From assembly GCF_900111765.1 (NCBI RefSeq), contig NZ_FOIB01000003.1, positions 806,001 to 870,000 on the forward strand: a stretch of DNA of 64,000 nt. Reading direction: 5' to 3'. Below the pieces are notes generated by a model. The model saw only the letters and a program-made list of their open reading frames with translations. It was not told where the DNA came from and searched no databases. Source of the stretch: Myxococcus fulvus (GTDB taxonomy: Bacteria > Myxococcota > Myxococcia > Myxococcales > Myxococcaceae). This document shows, piece after piece, positions 43,120-53,166 of the stretch (position 1 is the first letter of the stretch; the number at the start of each line of letters is the position of its first letter). A program made the position numbers and the translations under genes.

Positions 43120-43869
43120 TTACCGTGCCGATGAGCCGCCGGCTGCCCGCCCCCGCTCCCCGGATTCCAGGGGCGAGCCCAGGAACATGTTCAGGGGCAC
43201 CGTGACGTCGAGGGACACGTCCATCCGCGCCCCCTCCCCTGTCCAGGCCCGGCGCAGCACCACCGACACCGTCCACGGCGTCGTGGCCGCGTGCCGTTCA
43301 ATCAGGTCATACGTGAGGCCCACACCGGCCACACCCCCGGAGCCGTCCTGGCCCCACAGGCCCGCTCCCTCGGCGAGCACCCCGAAGCGCGCCCGGTCCG
43401 GGAACACCGACACGCGCGCCCCCGCGAGCAGCCGCCACTTCGCGGGGGCCAGTCGGACCTGGGGCTCGAGGAAGGGTGAGACGAGCAGCGTGGGGCCGGG
43501 GATGTCCCACGCCCCGAGCGCCCACGGGTGGATGGGCCAGGAGAGCACCCAGTGATTCGGCGCGCCCGAGGCCCACTGGTAGCGGACATCCGGGATGAGG
43601 GGCTCCAGGAAGCACCCCGTGTAGATGCACAACGAGCGCTTCCACGAGACGAGCGGCGAGGCGCGACCGTGCTCGTCGGGCGGGACTTCACGAGCGGGCT
43701 CCGGTGGCTCGCCCGCGCTGGCGGGTCGCTGAACAAGCTCGTCGGCGAGCCCGCCGCTCGCAGGCAGCAGGCTCCCATCGAGGCCGCTCGTCGGGACAAG
43801 CTCGGCGCGGGCCGGCGACGCGGCCAGGAGCACCGTGAGGAGACTCCCGACCGCGCGCGCGTGAGTCAC
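43120..43869 (-). CDS. Secreted, probably outer-membrane protein of unknown function
   Basis: The product is 249 residues from a GTG at 43869 that overlaps the enoyl-CoA hydratase stop (GTGA), with signal peptide SLLTVLLAASPARA. The mature part has alternating hydrophobic/polar strands with aromatic ends (GPTLLVSPFLEPQVRLAPAKWRLLAGARVSVF, GVGLTYDLIERH), suggesting a small beta-barrel or porin-like fold. Cys residues in SLCIYTGCF may form a disulphide. It matches no family I recognise. Translational coupling to a beta-oxidation enzyme suggests a link to lipid uptake, but this is inference. Confidence 0.7.
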   Translation of the reverse strand: MTHARAVGSLLTVLLAASPARAELVPTSGLDGSLLPASGGLADELVQRPASAGEPPEPAREVPPDEHGRASPLVSWKRSLCIYTGCFLEPLIPDVRYQWASGAPNHWVLSWPIHPWALGAWDIPGPTLLVSPFLEPQVRLAPAKWRLLAGARVSVFPDRARFGVLAEGAGLWGQDGSGGVAGVGLTYDLIERHAATTPWTVSVVLRRAWTGEGARMDVSLDVTVPLNMFLGSPLESGERGRAAGGSSAR

Positions 43870-44642
43870 TTGCCCGTGAAGCTCGCGGGGCGCTTCTCGA
43901 GGAACGCCTTCATGCCCTCGCGCTGGTCCTCGGAGCCGAACAGCTCCGCGAAGCCCTGGCGCTCGAGCGTGTTGGCCTCCGTGAGGTCCTTGTCCGCGCC
44001 CTGCTCGATGACCCGCTTGGCCTTGCCGATGGCCAGGGGGCTGTTCTTGAGCATCTTCGCCGCGACGGCGCGGCAGTGCGCGAGCAGCCCATCGGCCGGC
44101 AGCACCTCCAGCACCAGGCCGATCTCCTTGGCCTTGGCGGCGTCGATGCGCGCGCCCGTGAAGACCAGCTCCTTCGCGCGGGCCCGGCCCACCACGCGGG
44201 TGAGCCGCTGCGTGCCGCCGAAGCCCGGGATGACCCCCAGGCCCACTTCGGGCAGGCCGAGCTGCGCCTTCTCGGACGCGTAGATGAAGTCGCACGCCAG
44301 GGCCAGCTCACAGCCGCCGCCGAGCGCGAAGCCGTTCACCGCGGCGATGGTGGGGATGGTCAAGGACTCCAGGAGCGCGAGCGCACGGTGGCCCAGGGCG
44401 GCGAACTCCTGCGCCTGGGACTCGTTCAGCGCCGCCATCTCCGCGATGTCCGCGCCCGCGACGAAGGCCTTCTCGCCTCCGCCGGTGACGATGAGCACGC
44501 GTGTCTCGACGCCGAGCGAGCGCACCGCGGCCTCGAACTCCTGCAGCGTCTTGTTGTTGAGGGCGTTGAGCGCCTTGGGACGGTCGATGGTCAGCGTGGC
44601 GACCGCGCCGTCGTGCTCCAGTCGGAGGTTCTCGTAGGTCAT
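43866..44642 (-). CDS. Enoyl-CoA hydratase
   Basis: The product is 258 residues of crotonase fold. The oxyanion-hole segment AFVAGADIAEM and both catalytic glutamates are visible: GGGCELALACDF and LPEVGLGVIPGFGGTQRL. It hydrates trans-2-enoyl-CoA to (S)-3-hydroxyacyl-CoA. It follows the 3-hydroxyacyl-CoA dehydrogenase by 24 bases and overlaps the outer-membrane-like gene by four. Confidence 0.94.
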   Translation of the reverse strand: MTYENLRLEHDGAVATLTIDRPKALNALNNKTLQEFEAAVRSLGVETRVLIVTGGGEKAFVAGADIAEMAALNESQAQEFAALGHRALALLESLTIPTIAAVNGFALGGGCELALACDFIYASEKAQLGLPEVGLGVIPGFGGTQRLTRVVGRARAKELVFTGARIDAAKAKEIGLVLEVLPADGLLAHCRAVAAKMLKNSPLAIGKAKRVIEQGADKDLTEANTLERQGFAELFGSEDQREGMKAFLEKRPASFTGK

Positions 44643-44666
44643 GTTCGGGGTCCTCGCGCAGGAAGC

Positions 44667-45515
44667 TCAGTACTTGTAGAAGCCGCGGCCGCTCTTCTTG
44701 CCGTACCAGCCGGCGTCCACGTACTGACGCAGCAGCGGGCACGGGCGGTACTTCGAGTCACCCAGGCCCTTGTGCAGCACCTCGGCGATGTAGAGCACCG
44801 TGTCCAGGCCGATGAAGTCGGCCAGCTGCAGCGGGCCCATGGGCTGGTTGGTGCCCAGCTTCATCGCGGTGTCGATGTCCTCCGCCGAGCCCAGGCCCTC
44901 CATCAGCGCGTAGCAGGCCTCGTTCAGCATCGGGATGAGGATGCGGTTGACGATGAAGCCCGGGAAGTCCTTGGAGACCACGGTCGTCTTGCCCATGCGC
45001 TCGGACAAGGCGCGCGTGGTGGCGTAGGTCTCGTCGGACGTCGCGGCGCCGCGGATGAGCTCCACCAACTGCATCACCGGCACCGGGTTCATGAAGTGCA
45101 TGCCGATGACGAACTCGGGGCGCTTCGTGGACGCGGCGATGCGGGTGATGGGGATGGAGGAGGTGTTGGTGGCGAGGATGCCGCCCGGCCGGACGACGGC
45201 GTCCAGGTCCTGGAAGATGCGGCGCTTGAGGTCCTCGTTCTCCGTCACCGCTTCAATCGCGAAGTCGACGTCCTTCGCCTCGGTGACGTTGGTGAGCGTG
45301 GCGAGGTTGGCCTCGGCGGCCTGCTGCTTCGCGGCGTCGAGCTTGCCCTTCTCCACCAGCTTCTTCAGGCCCGCGCGGATGCGGTCCGCGCCCTTGGCGA
45401 GACCTTCCTTGGACACGTCCGCCAGCGTGACGCGCAGACCCGCCTGCAATGCCACCTGCGCGATGCCCGCGCCCATCTGCCCGGCGCCGACGACGACGAT
45501 GTGCTCCGTTGCCAT
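44667..45515 (-). CDS. 3-hydroxybutyryl-CoA dehydrogenase
   Basis: The product is 282 residues. The N-terminal NAD-binding GAGQMGAGIAQ is followed by the catalytic-domain motifs MHFMNPVPVMQLVE (His) and DFPGFIVNRILIPMLNEA, and the C-terminal LDTVLYIAEVL helix. It oxidises 3-hydroxyacyl-CoA to 3-ketoacyl-CoA with NAD(P). Single-domain length fits short-chain (butyryl) enzymes. With the hydratase and dehydrogenases below it forms a short-chain acyl-CoA oxidation (or reverse) pathway. Confidence 0.94.
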   Translation of the reverse strand: MATEHIVVVGAGQMGAGIAQVALQAGLRVTLADVSKEGLAKGADRIRAGLKKLVEKGKLDAAKQQAAEANLATLTNVTEAKDVDFAIEAVTENEDLKRRIFQDLDAVVRPGGILATNTSSIPITRIAASTKRPEFVIGMHFMNPVPVMQLVELIRGAATSDETYATTRALSERMGKTTVVSKDFPGFIVNRILIPMLNEACYALMEGLGSAEDIDTAMKLGTNQPMGPLQLADFIGLDTVLYIAEVLHKGLGDSKYRPCPLLRQYVDAGWYGKKSGRGFYKY

Positions 45516-45584
45516 GGTGCTCTCGAACCCCTCGGTCGGAATGTGAATGACGTCGAGCGGCCTTAGCCCACGCCCCCGGAGCGG

Positions 45585-46019
45585 TCAACGAGTCGCGGCG
45601 GGCAACTCCACCTGGCGGACGATGTAGCGCTCCTCCCCCACCGACAGTTGCTCCTCCACGCGCTGGCGCTGCTCGCGGCCCGCGAGCTTCACGTAGAACA
45701 CCGCGCGGAAGTCGCCCTCGGGCAGGTCCACCTTGAACGTGAGCTCCGGCGGCGCGCCGGTGTCGCCGAAGAAGCGCTCCTCGCGTTTGATGAGCTCGCC
45801 GTCCGCGCCGCTCACCTGGAAGTCCACGGCGCGGGCCTGGCGCCAGCCGTCACCCGAGGGATGGATGACCAGCTCGCGCTCGGGGATGCCGGTGATCTGC
45901 CAGAGCCACACGCCCAGCCCGACGGCCAGCAGCAGCGGCAGTCGCTTGGCGAGCGGCGAGGAACGGAAGCCCTTCCGCGCGGGCGCGGCGGGGGTTTCGG
46001 AGGGAGGCGTGTCCGCCAC
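45585..46019 (-). CDS. Single-pass membrane protein of unknown function
   Basis: The product is 144 residues from a GTG at 46019, 2 bases after the preceding gene. A short cytoplasmic Pro/Ala-rich start is followed by one transmembrane helix (LPLLLAVGLGVWLWQITG) and an extracytoplasmic beta-rich domain (ELVIHPSGDGWRQARAVDFQVSG). No family is recognised. It is coupled to the upstream 46022-46549 gene. Confidence 0.72.
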   Translation of the reverse strand: MADTPPSETPAAPARKGFRSSPLAKRLPLLLAVGLGVWLWQITGIPERELVIHPSGDGWRQARAVDFQVSGADGELIKREERFFGDTGAPPELTFKVDLPEGDFRAVFYVKLAGREQRQRVEEQLSVGEERYIVRQVELPAATR

Positions 46020-46021
46020 CG

Positions 46022-46549
46022 CTACTCCTTCTTCGAGCGCCGGGAGCCGGGGCGGCGCGCATTGAGCTCGGAGATGACCACGCGCGCGGTGGGGGCCGCG
46101 GCGTGCTTCTTCTCCTTGGGGCGCGGCTCGGCGGCGGGCTGCTCGGGCTCATCCTCACCGAGCTTCTCGGCCTTGTCCGGCGGGACGAGCCGGACCTGCG
46201 CCTTGATCTCCAGCGTCATGCCGGAGACGAGCTTGAGGAACTCGTCGCGCAGCTTCTCGGACTGGAGGAAGCGGCGGAGCTCCTCGGTGATGGCTCCCGT
46301 GACCTCATCCTTGGTCTTCTCCGCCTGGGAGAGGATGAAGCCGAGGGCCTCCTTGGGGAGCTTGAGCTGGCCGGCGAGGTTGCGGATGCCCTCTTCGGTC
46401 ATGAAGAGGGCGCCCAGGCCGGCGACGGCCATGCGACGGACGAACTCCGGGACGAAGCCCGCGGGTCCCGAGGCGCGCCCTTCCCGGCCGGAACGGTCCT
46501 CGTCGATGAGCGGGTCGTCGGGATACTCGTCGTTGCCGGCCGGGGGCAT
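46022..46549 (-). CDS. Small helical protein of unknown function
   Basis: The product is 175 residues from ATG 46549, with AGGAGA seven bases upstream. It contains a helical segment (VRRMAVAGLGALFMTEEGIRNLAGQLKLPKEALGFILSQ) and a basic C-terminus (PRPKEKKHAAAP...RRPGSRRSKKE). The conserved-looking core recalls myxobacterial proteins around an MTEEGIRN motif, of unknown role. There is no signal peptide. It lies 19 bases downstream of the Mrp ATPase gene, suggesting one transcript. Confidence 0.72.
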   Translation of the reverse strand: MPPAGNDEYPDDPLIDEDRSGREGRASGPAGFVPEFVRRMAVAGLGALFMTEEGIRNLAGQLKLPKEALGFILSQAEKTKDEVTGAITEELRRFLQSEKLRDEFLKLVSGMTLEIKAQVRLVPPDKAEKLGEDEPEQPAAEPRPKEKKHAAAPTARVVISELNARRPGSRRSKKE

Positions 46550-46568
46550 GAAGCGTCTCCTGGGTGGG

Positions 46569-47654
<1,086 letters not shown>

Positions 47655-47711
47655 CGGGACACCTGAAACCTTTTGGAAAACGGGCGCTTGGGAGCACCCC
47701 CAGGGGCGCGG

Positions 47712-47740
47712 AACATGCCAGTCCGGGAGGAGCTGTACAA
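47712..47740 (-). promoter_or_regulatory. Candidate promoter upstream of mrp
   Basis: On the minus strand TTGTAC (47740-47735) and CATGTT (47717-47712) are 17 bases apart, about 58 bases before the mrp ATG. The 200-base gap before mrp supports a promoter here, but the -10 match is imperfect. Confidence 0.35.
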
Positions 47741-47854
47741 CGTCGTTTAACGCGGTGTGGCCCAGGACGCACCCCGACGACGGACCGGAGGGCCGGAGGG
47801 TGTCGACCGGCTGAAGGTGTCCATCAGGGACACTGAGGGAACGGGCAGGCGGGC

Positions 47855-48457
47855 CTACTCGAGGGCCGAGACACGGTACTCGCCGTCCTCGAGGACCAGG
47901 AGGACGGCGCGCTCGTCGCCCAGGGGGAAGACGGCCTCACCGGCGCCGACCCGCACGTGGGTGTTGAGGGCGAGCCGGGCGCGGCGCAGGCGCTCCTTGG
48001 AGAGGGGTTCGCGCTCGAAGTCCTCCTTGAGCCGCTCGGGGGTGTAGCGGGCGCGCAAGGGAGCGGCGAGGAGGCCGTAGGCCGTCTTCCAGTCCTTGGC
48101 GTCGGAGGCGTCGAGGAAGCGGCGGAGCGCGGCGCGAGGGACATCGGCCGGACGGGCCTCGACGACGCGCCAGTCGGGGCCGGAGCGCGCGAGGGTGAGC
48201 GCGGGGGCTCGGGCCTCGAGGACCTCGGCGCTGGAGCGGACGGCGGCGGCGCGCTCGCGGCGGGCGGCTTCGTCGGAGTAGCGCTCCAGGAAGGCCGTCT
48301 CGCCGTCGGGGCCGTTGGTGGTGAGGGCGTAGGCGTCCTGGAGGCGGCCCTCGTCGAGGGCACGCGCGTAGGCCTCCGCGACGGAGACGGGCTCACGCGA
48401 CGGCGTGGCGCAGGCGGGGGCCAGCACGAGAGCCCCCATGAGGACGGTGCGCTTCAT
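47855..48457 (-). CDS. Lipoprotein of unknown function
   Basis: The product is 200 residues from ATG 48457, overlapping the sppA stop by ATGA. A short signal peptide ends in a lipobox-like LAPAC. The mature protein is helical, with repeated SAEAYARALDEGRLQDAYAL-like stretches resembling the DUF4878/NTF2-like lumen-facing lipoproteins. A C-terminal beta-strand segment (GDERAVLLVLEDGEYRVSALE) follows. Function is unknown. Coupling to SppA suggests an envelope role. Confidence 0.72.
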   Translation of the reverse strand: MKRTVLMGALVLAPACATPSREPVSVAEAYARALDEGRLQDAYALTTNGPDGETAFLERYSDEAARRERAAAVRSSAEVLEARAPALTLARSGPDWRVVEARPADVPRAALRRFLDASDAKDWKTAYGLLAAPLRARYTPERLKEDFEREPLSKERLRRARLALNTHVRVGAGEAVFPLGDERAVLLVLEDGEYRVSALE

Positions 48458-50241
48458 GGGGCGCGGACCGTACCACGGAGCTTGTGCGCGAACCGGCGCA
48501 GCCACGAGTCGACCTCGGGCTCGTCCGCCAACGACACGAGCGTCTCCTTCGCATCGCCGCTCAGGTCCCACGACACCGGGCACAGGGCATACGTGGCCGG
48601 GTGCGCGGCGCCCATCAGCAGCTTCAGCAATGACATCCGAGGCGCGGGCGCACCGTAGGACTTCAACTCGAAGTCACCGGGCGCCACCTTCGCGAGCGAC
48701 AGCGCGTACCGGCACGCCTCCTCGAACCCGCCGAGCTTGTCCACCAGGCCCGCGTCCTTCGCGCGCAGCCCCGAGTACACACGGCCCTCGGCCAGCGCGT
48801 GGATCTCCTCCTTCGTGCGTCCACGCGCCTTCGCCACGTGTCCCAGGAAGGACTGGTACATCTCCTCGATGTCCGCCTCGAGCGCGGCGCGCTCCCCTTC
48901 CGTGAAGCTCCGCGAGAACGACAGCAGCCCCGCGTTCGCTCCGCGCGTGATCACCGTCTTGTGGATGCCCAGCTGCTGCATCAACCCGGACGTGTCGAAC
49001 TTGCCCGCGAACACACCAATCGAGCCCACCACCGCGTGCGGCGCGCTCCACAGCTCCTTCGCGCCCAGCGCCACCATGTAGCCCGCACTGGCGCAAACCC
49101 TGTCCATGTATGCAATCACGGGCTTCTTCTTCGCGACCCGCTGCACCACCTCGAGGATCTGCTCCGAGGCGATCGCCGCCCCACCCGGGCTGTTCACATA
49201 CAGGAGGATGGCCTTGGACCGCTTGTCCCGCGCCGCCGCCCTCAACCCCTTCACCACCGCGTCCGACGTCGCGAACCGGCCGCCCGCGTTCCCGCTCCCC
49301 GGGACAATCATTCCGGACACCGGCACGAAGGCCAGCCGGGGCTTGCGCTTCCACCGCCGCCACTTCACCGGCGGAAACGGCACCGTCTCCAGATACATCT
49401 CCATCGGCTCCAGCTCCGTGTCGTCATCCTCCGGAGCCACGCCGTCCTTCTTCTCCACCATCCCCAGGTGCAGCGGCAGGTCCACCTCGCTCACCAAGCC
49501 ATCCACCAGCCCCGCCGCCTTCGCGCGCTGCGCGCTGTACGGCCCCTGGTCGATGAGCGCCCTCACCTCTTCCGGCGTCTTCTTCCGCGCGGCCGACACC
49601 GCCTCCACCAGCGCCGCGTAGCGCTCGTCCAGGAACGACTCCACCGTCCGCCGCTGGATGTCGGAGACCTCCGGATGCGTGAACAGCTCCGGCGCCGTCT
49701 TGTAATCACCCCGGCGGATGAACTGCGGCCGGATGCCGATGCGCGACAGCCCCTCCCCCAACGCCGTCGACTCCGCCGCGTACCCCACCAGCTCCAGCCG
49801 CCCCATCGGCGCGAGCAGCACCTCGTCCGCCGCGCAGAGCACCGGATACGAATCCGTGTCCACCATCACCGCCCACGTCACCACCCGCTTGCCCGCAGCA
49901 CGGAACTCCGCCAGCAAGGCCAAGAGCGCGTCCCGCTTCGCCGGGGGCAATCCCAACCCCTCCACCTCCAACACAACCCCCTTCACCTTGGCGTCCCGCG
50001 CCAACAGCCGCAGCGCCTCCCCGAACTTCTCCAGGGACGTCACGTCCGCGGGCTCCGGCTTCGAGCCGCCCCCCAATGAGAACCGGGGCTTGCGCTGCTC
50101 CCGGTACGGCGGATCCCCCGTCAGACGGAAGCGCACGTAGGCCGGACGGCTCCCGGCCGCGAACATCCGGAAGGGCGCACCCAGCAGGGTTCGCAGGAGC
50201 AGCAACAGGTTGGCGATGGCGAGGAAGGGCAGGCGCAGCAT
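48454..50241 (-). CDS. sppA: Signal peptide peptidase SppA, 67-kDa type
   Basis: The product is 595 residues, the long form made of two tandem protease domains. The catalytic lysine lies in the N-terminal half (GDYKTAPELF) and the nucleophilic serine in the C-terminal half (VCASAGYMVALGA), as in E. coli SppA. An N-terminal hydrophobic segment anchors it in the inner membrane. It degrades cleaved signal peptides. The downstream lipoprotein gene overlaps by four bases. Confidence 0.94.
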   Translation of the reverse strand: MLRLPFLAIANLLLLLRTLLGAPFRMFAAGSRPAYVRFRLTGDPPYREQRKPRFSLGGGSKPEPADVTSLEKFGEALRLLARDAKVKGVVLEVEGLGLPPAKRDALLALLAEFRAAGKRVVTWAVMVDTDSYPVLCAADEVLLAPMGRLELVGYAAESTALGEGLSRIGIRPQFIRRGDYKTAPELFTHPEVSDIQRRTVESFLDERYAALVEAVSAARKKTPEEVRALIDQGPYSAQRAKAAGLVDGLVSEVDLPLHLGMVEKKDGVAPEDDDTELEPMEMYLETVPFPPVKWRRWKRKPRLAFVPVSGMIVPGSGNAGGRFATSDAVVKGLRAAARDKRSKAILLYVNSPGGAAIASEQILEVVQRVAKKKPVIAYMDRVCASAGYMVALGAKELWSAPHAVVGSIGVFAGKFDTSGLMQQLGIHKTVITRGANAGLLSFSRSFTEGERAALEADIEEMYQSFLGHVAKARGRTKEEIHALAEGRVYSGLRAKDAGLVDKLGGFEEACRYALSLAKVAPGDFELKSYGAPAPRMSLLKLLMGAAHPATYALCPVSWDLSGDAKETLVSLADEPEVDSWLRRFAHKLRGTVRAP

Positions 50242-50344
50242 GGCGTCCCGAGGTCGATGTGGGCACCCAGGCGCGTACTGGACACGCTCTCCCGGTGCAA
50301 GCCCTGTTCAGCAGGCCCGTTGGGTCGTGATAGCCTCCCCCGCC

Positions 50345-50698
50345 ATGCGAACCCCTTCCCTTGCCCGACTCCTCCTCGTCCTCGCGCTCGCGACGGGCGG
50401 AGCCGCGCTGGCCCAGCCGCGCAAACCGGTCCAGGACTTCAACGCCCCCCGTGAGCTCACCGCCGAGGAGCGCGAGGCCGCCAAGCAGCGCGCCATGGGC
50501 AACAACCTCAACAACTACGGCAAGGACATCCAGGTGAAGGCCCAGCCCTTCCCCTGGAAGGCCGCGGGCCTCGCCGGCATCGTGTTCCTCGTCGCCATCC
50601 CCTTCGCCATCCGGGCCTTCCGGAACACGTCGAAGGACATGGACAACATCAACACCTTTGGAAACAACTCCAACCGCGCCGACGACGAGGCGGCCTGA
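50345..50698 (+). CDS. Small single-pass membrane protein
   Basis: The product is 117 residues from ATG 50345. A cleavable-looking signal peptide (LARLLLVLALATGGAALAQ) is followed by a charged segment (RELTAEEREAAKQRAMGNN), one transmembrane helix (AAGLAGIVFLVAIPFAIRAF) and an Asn/Asp-rich end. A longer frame from 50210 would run into the sppA promoter region and has no support. No homologous family is recognised; no ribosome-binding site is evident. Confidence 0.7.
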   Translation: MRTPSLARLLLVLALATGGAALAQPRKPVQDFNAPRELTAEEREAAKQRAMGNNLNNYGKDIQVKAQPFPWKAAGLAGIVFLVAIPFAIRAFRNTSKDMDNINTFGNNSNRADDEAA

Positions 50699-50709
50699 AC
50701 CACCCTCGC

Positions 50710-50735
50710 GCTCCAGCTCTCCTCGGAGCTGGAGC
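50710..50735. terminator. Hairpin between convergent genes at 50.7 kb
   Basis: GCTCCAGCTC (50710-50719) pairs perfectly with GAGCTGGAGC (50726-50735) around a TCCTCG loop. It lies between the stop codons of the small membrane protein and the beta-lactamase-fold gene. There is no T-tract. Confidence 0.65.
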
Positions 50736-50747
50736 CGACGGCGTGGC

Positions 50748-51767
50748 CTACGGCTGCGCCACCCCCGTCTCGTAGGCCGTGCGGATGCTCTGCGCGCAGG
50801 CCCGTGACTTCTCGCCCTCCTCGCTCCCGAGCTGACGCAGGCGCGCCAGGACCATGTAGCGCGTCCGCGCCGCGTTCACCCACGGATAGAAGCCGAAGGC
50901 CCCCGCGGACGAGTGCCCTGTCACCGTCCAGGTGCCGCCGACGCGCTCCCCTTCAATCCAGTGCCCCAACCCGTAGTACGCCTCGCCCGCGGTCCACGGC
51001 GTGAATGACACCCCCGTGCCCCCGGGCCCCGCGGGGACGGCGTCCACCGTCAGCCGGGTGGCCAGCGCGGTCTGGTTGTTGAGCAGCTTCAAGAGGAAGA
51101 CGCGGTACTGCGCCGCGCTCCCGGAGAAGCCCCCCGCGGGGGCCACGTCGCTGTCGGACTCCGGGAAGGTGGTGCCCAGCAAGGGGTTGAGCCAGTCCAT
51201 CACGCTCGCGATGCCCGTGCCCCTGCGCAGGGGCATGTCATCCAGGGCCAGCTTCTGCATGTGGCCGCCGTTGTAGAAGTAGCGGCCATTGTGGAGCGGG
51301 CGGTAGGTGACGTCCTTGAACGACGCCCCGTAGCACGTGGACACGTTCGTCCCGGCCACGTCACACAGCGTGGTGTTCTCGTCGATGTAGCCGCTGGTGA
51401 AGTTGAGGCGCTTCTTCTCGTCCGCCGTGAGGTTGGCGTAGCCCTTGGACTCCACGTAGGCGCCCGCATAGAGCCACTTGCTCGCGGACGCGATGGGCAT
51501 CACTGTCGTCGCCGTGACGCCGCTCCCCTTCGACAGGCCGTAGAGTGGCCCTGTCCCGGTGCCAATCTCCCAGTAGAAGTTCCCGAGCGACTTGCAGCCC
51601 AGCGCTTCGTGGGCCGTGTCGAACGCGGCCTGCTCGTACACCGTGAGGGCCGCGCGCGTCGTCCCTTCATTCGCTTCGAGCGCGGCGTCGGGATGACCAC
51701 AGCCGACACTGCTCAGGGACCACAGCGCGCACGCCCAGATGAACCGCGTCGTTCCGCTTCGCTTCAT
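50748..51767 (-). CDS. Serine hydrolase lipoprotein, beta-lactamase fold
   Basis: The product is 339 residues with lipobox SSVGC. PIASASKWLYA supplies the SxxK motif of class C beta-lactamase/penicillin-binding-protein folds. A later TGHSSAGAFGFYPW resembles the HxGxxG-type third motif. The middle region is unusually rich in Gly/Asn/Thr, and the Tyr of the YxN motif cannot be placed with certainty (YFYNGGHM is a candidate). Activity may be esterase or peptidase rather than beta-lactamase. It is monocistronic. Confidence 0.78.
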   Translation of the reverse strand: MKRSGTTRFIWACALWSLSSVGCGHPDAALEANEGTTRAALTVYEQAAFDTAHEALGCKSLGNFYWEIGTGTGPLYGLSKGSGVTATTVMPIASASKWLYAGAYVESKGYANLTADEKKRLNFTSGYIDENTTLCDVAGTNVSTCYGASFKDVTYRPLHNGRYFYNGGHMQKLALDDMPLRRGTGIASVMDWLNPLLGTTFPESDSDVAPAGGFSGSAAQYRVFLLKLLNNQTALATRLTVDAVPAGPGGTGVSFTPWTAGEAYYGLGHWIEGERVGGTWTVTGHSSAGAFGFYPWVNAARTRYMVLARLRQLGSEEGEKSRACAQSIRTAYETGVAQP

Positions 51768-51843
51768 GGGACCTTCCTCCTGGAAAATGGCCCCATGAGA
51801 ACCCGCACACCGCGCGAAGGTTACGCGGGAAGGTCGCCAGACT

Positions 51844-53166
51844 TCAGACCTCCTTGAAGTTCCAACCCGCGAGGTGCTTCAGGTCCTTGGCGCCACCCAC
51901 GGGCAGACGGTCCGGTGTGGGTTGGCGGTGTGCCGGCGCGGGCACATCCACCGCGATGCGCTTGATGCCAGTCGTCTTGTCGAGGCTCGCGCACCAGGTC
52001 TGCCAGCGCTCGCCGTTCAGGCGGTCCTTGAACTTGAGGCCCACCACCTGCTCCGCCGTGGGCGGCGTGGGAGACAACAGGTCGAGAAACTCCATCCGGC
52101 CGCGCACGGTTCCAGAGGGCTCGTCGGTGCGCACCTGGTGGCAATAGGCCGCGCCCCAGAGGTCCTCGCGGAACTGGATGGCATACACGCTGCCTGGCGT
52201 CGGCGGCCCGGGGAGGGACTTTGGTTTCGCGCCGGCGGGAGTCGCCGCGCTGGCCGGCTTGCGTCGCTTCGCGGGCGGTGGTGTCGGGGCGGCCGCGGGT
52301 TCCTTCTTCGGGCGTTCGAGGTGACCGAACAGCTTCTCGACGTTCTCCTTCCGGAGACCGTCCTTGGCCGACCACCACGCCAGCGGGGACGGAACCTCGA
52401 CTCGAATCGTGGGACGCTGGTCGCGCTCCACGGCCGAGGTGAAGCGGGTCAGCAGGCCCGGGTGCTCGGGCGTCTCGAGGATGCTGATGAACGCGAGCGC
52501 CTCCAGCACCGTCTCGCAGCGATAGGCGCTGCTGGCGCTCAGCAGCTTCGCCCTGTGGAGCGCGGTGCGCGCATGGCTGTAGCGCGACGCGGGCGGAAGG
52601 CGGCGCAGCAGGTCGAGGACCTGATGGAACACCCAGACATCGCGCGGCGTGGGCTTGGGCCACTCGGCGGTCTTCGGGTCCAGGGCCCACGTCAGGGTGA
52701 GCACGCCCTCCGTCGGTTGCGACGCACCCCACATCGCTCCCTGGACGTGATTCAAGTACGCGGTGCAGGTGGCGTCGATGGAGTCGTCCTCGAAGAAGCA
52801 GACCCGGCAGTGGCCACCGCCCATGGGGTCTTCCTTGTGGGTCGGCATCGCGCGCCCGAGGACCGCGGCGGGCAGGACGGCCAACCACGCGACATCGGCG
52901 GAGGTCATCGAGGCCACGAAGGCATCCGCGGCCCGCTGCAGGTCCACGGCCTTGGCGGCCTTGCGCAGCTTCTGGATGACCTCGTCGTGCTCCCACTGCA
53001 CGAAGGTGTTGGGCACCATCCCCGCGGCCTTCAGGCGCTGGTGGTCCTCCTTCGTGAAGGTGCTGGGAACGCGATGGCAGTAGTTCCCGTCGTCGTCGAA
53101 GAAAGTGTTGTTCGTGCCGTAGACGCGAGCCAGCAACGCCATGACATCGGGGTCTGGGAGACTCAT
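51844..53166 (-). CDS. Unknown protein translationally coupled to rtcA
   Basis: The product is 440 residues from ATG 53166, overlapping the rtcA stop by ATGA. Residues ~1-295 are mostly helical with several Trp and Cys (CRVCFFEDDSIDATC), without a known catalytic motif. A Pro/Ala/Lys linker (~297-335) follows. A ~100-residue beta-rich C-terminal domain begins GSVYAIQFREDLWGAAYCHQV, loosely like SH3-type or Imm26-like domains. Such coupling to an RNA cyclase suggests an RNA-linked role, but I recognise no family. Confidence 0.75.
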   Translation of the reverse strand: MSLPDPDVMALLARVYGTNNTFFDDDGNYCHRVPSTFTKEDHQRLKAAGMVPNTFVQWEHDEVIQKLRKAAKAVDLQRAADAFVASMTSADVAWLAVLPAAVLGRAMPTHKEDPMGGGHCRVCFFEDDSIDATCTAYLNHVQGAMWGASQPTEGVLTLTWALDPKTAEWPKPTPRDVWVFHQVLDLLRRLPPASRYSHARTALHRAKLLSASSAYRCETVLEALAFISILETPEHPGLLTRFTSAVERDQRPTIRVEVPSPLAWWSAKDGLRKENVEKLFGHLERPKKEPAAAPTPPPAKRRKPASAATPAGAKPKSLPGPPTPGSVYAIQFREDLWGAAYCHQVRTDEPSGTVRGRMEFLDLLSPTPPTAEQVVGLKFKDRLNGERWQTWCASLDKTTGIKRIAVDVPAPAHRQPTPDRLPVGGAKDLKHLAGWNFKEV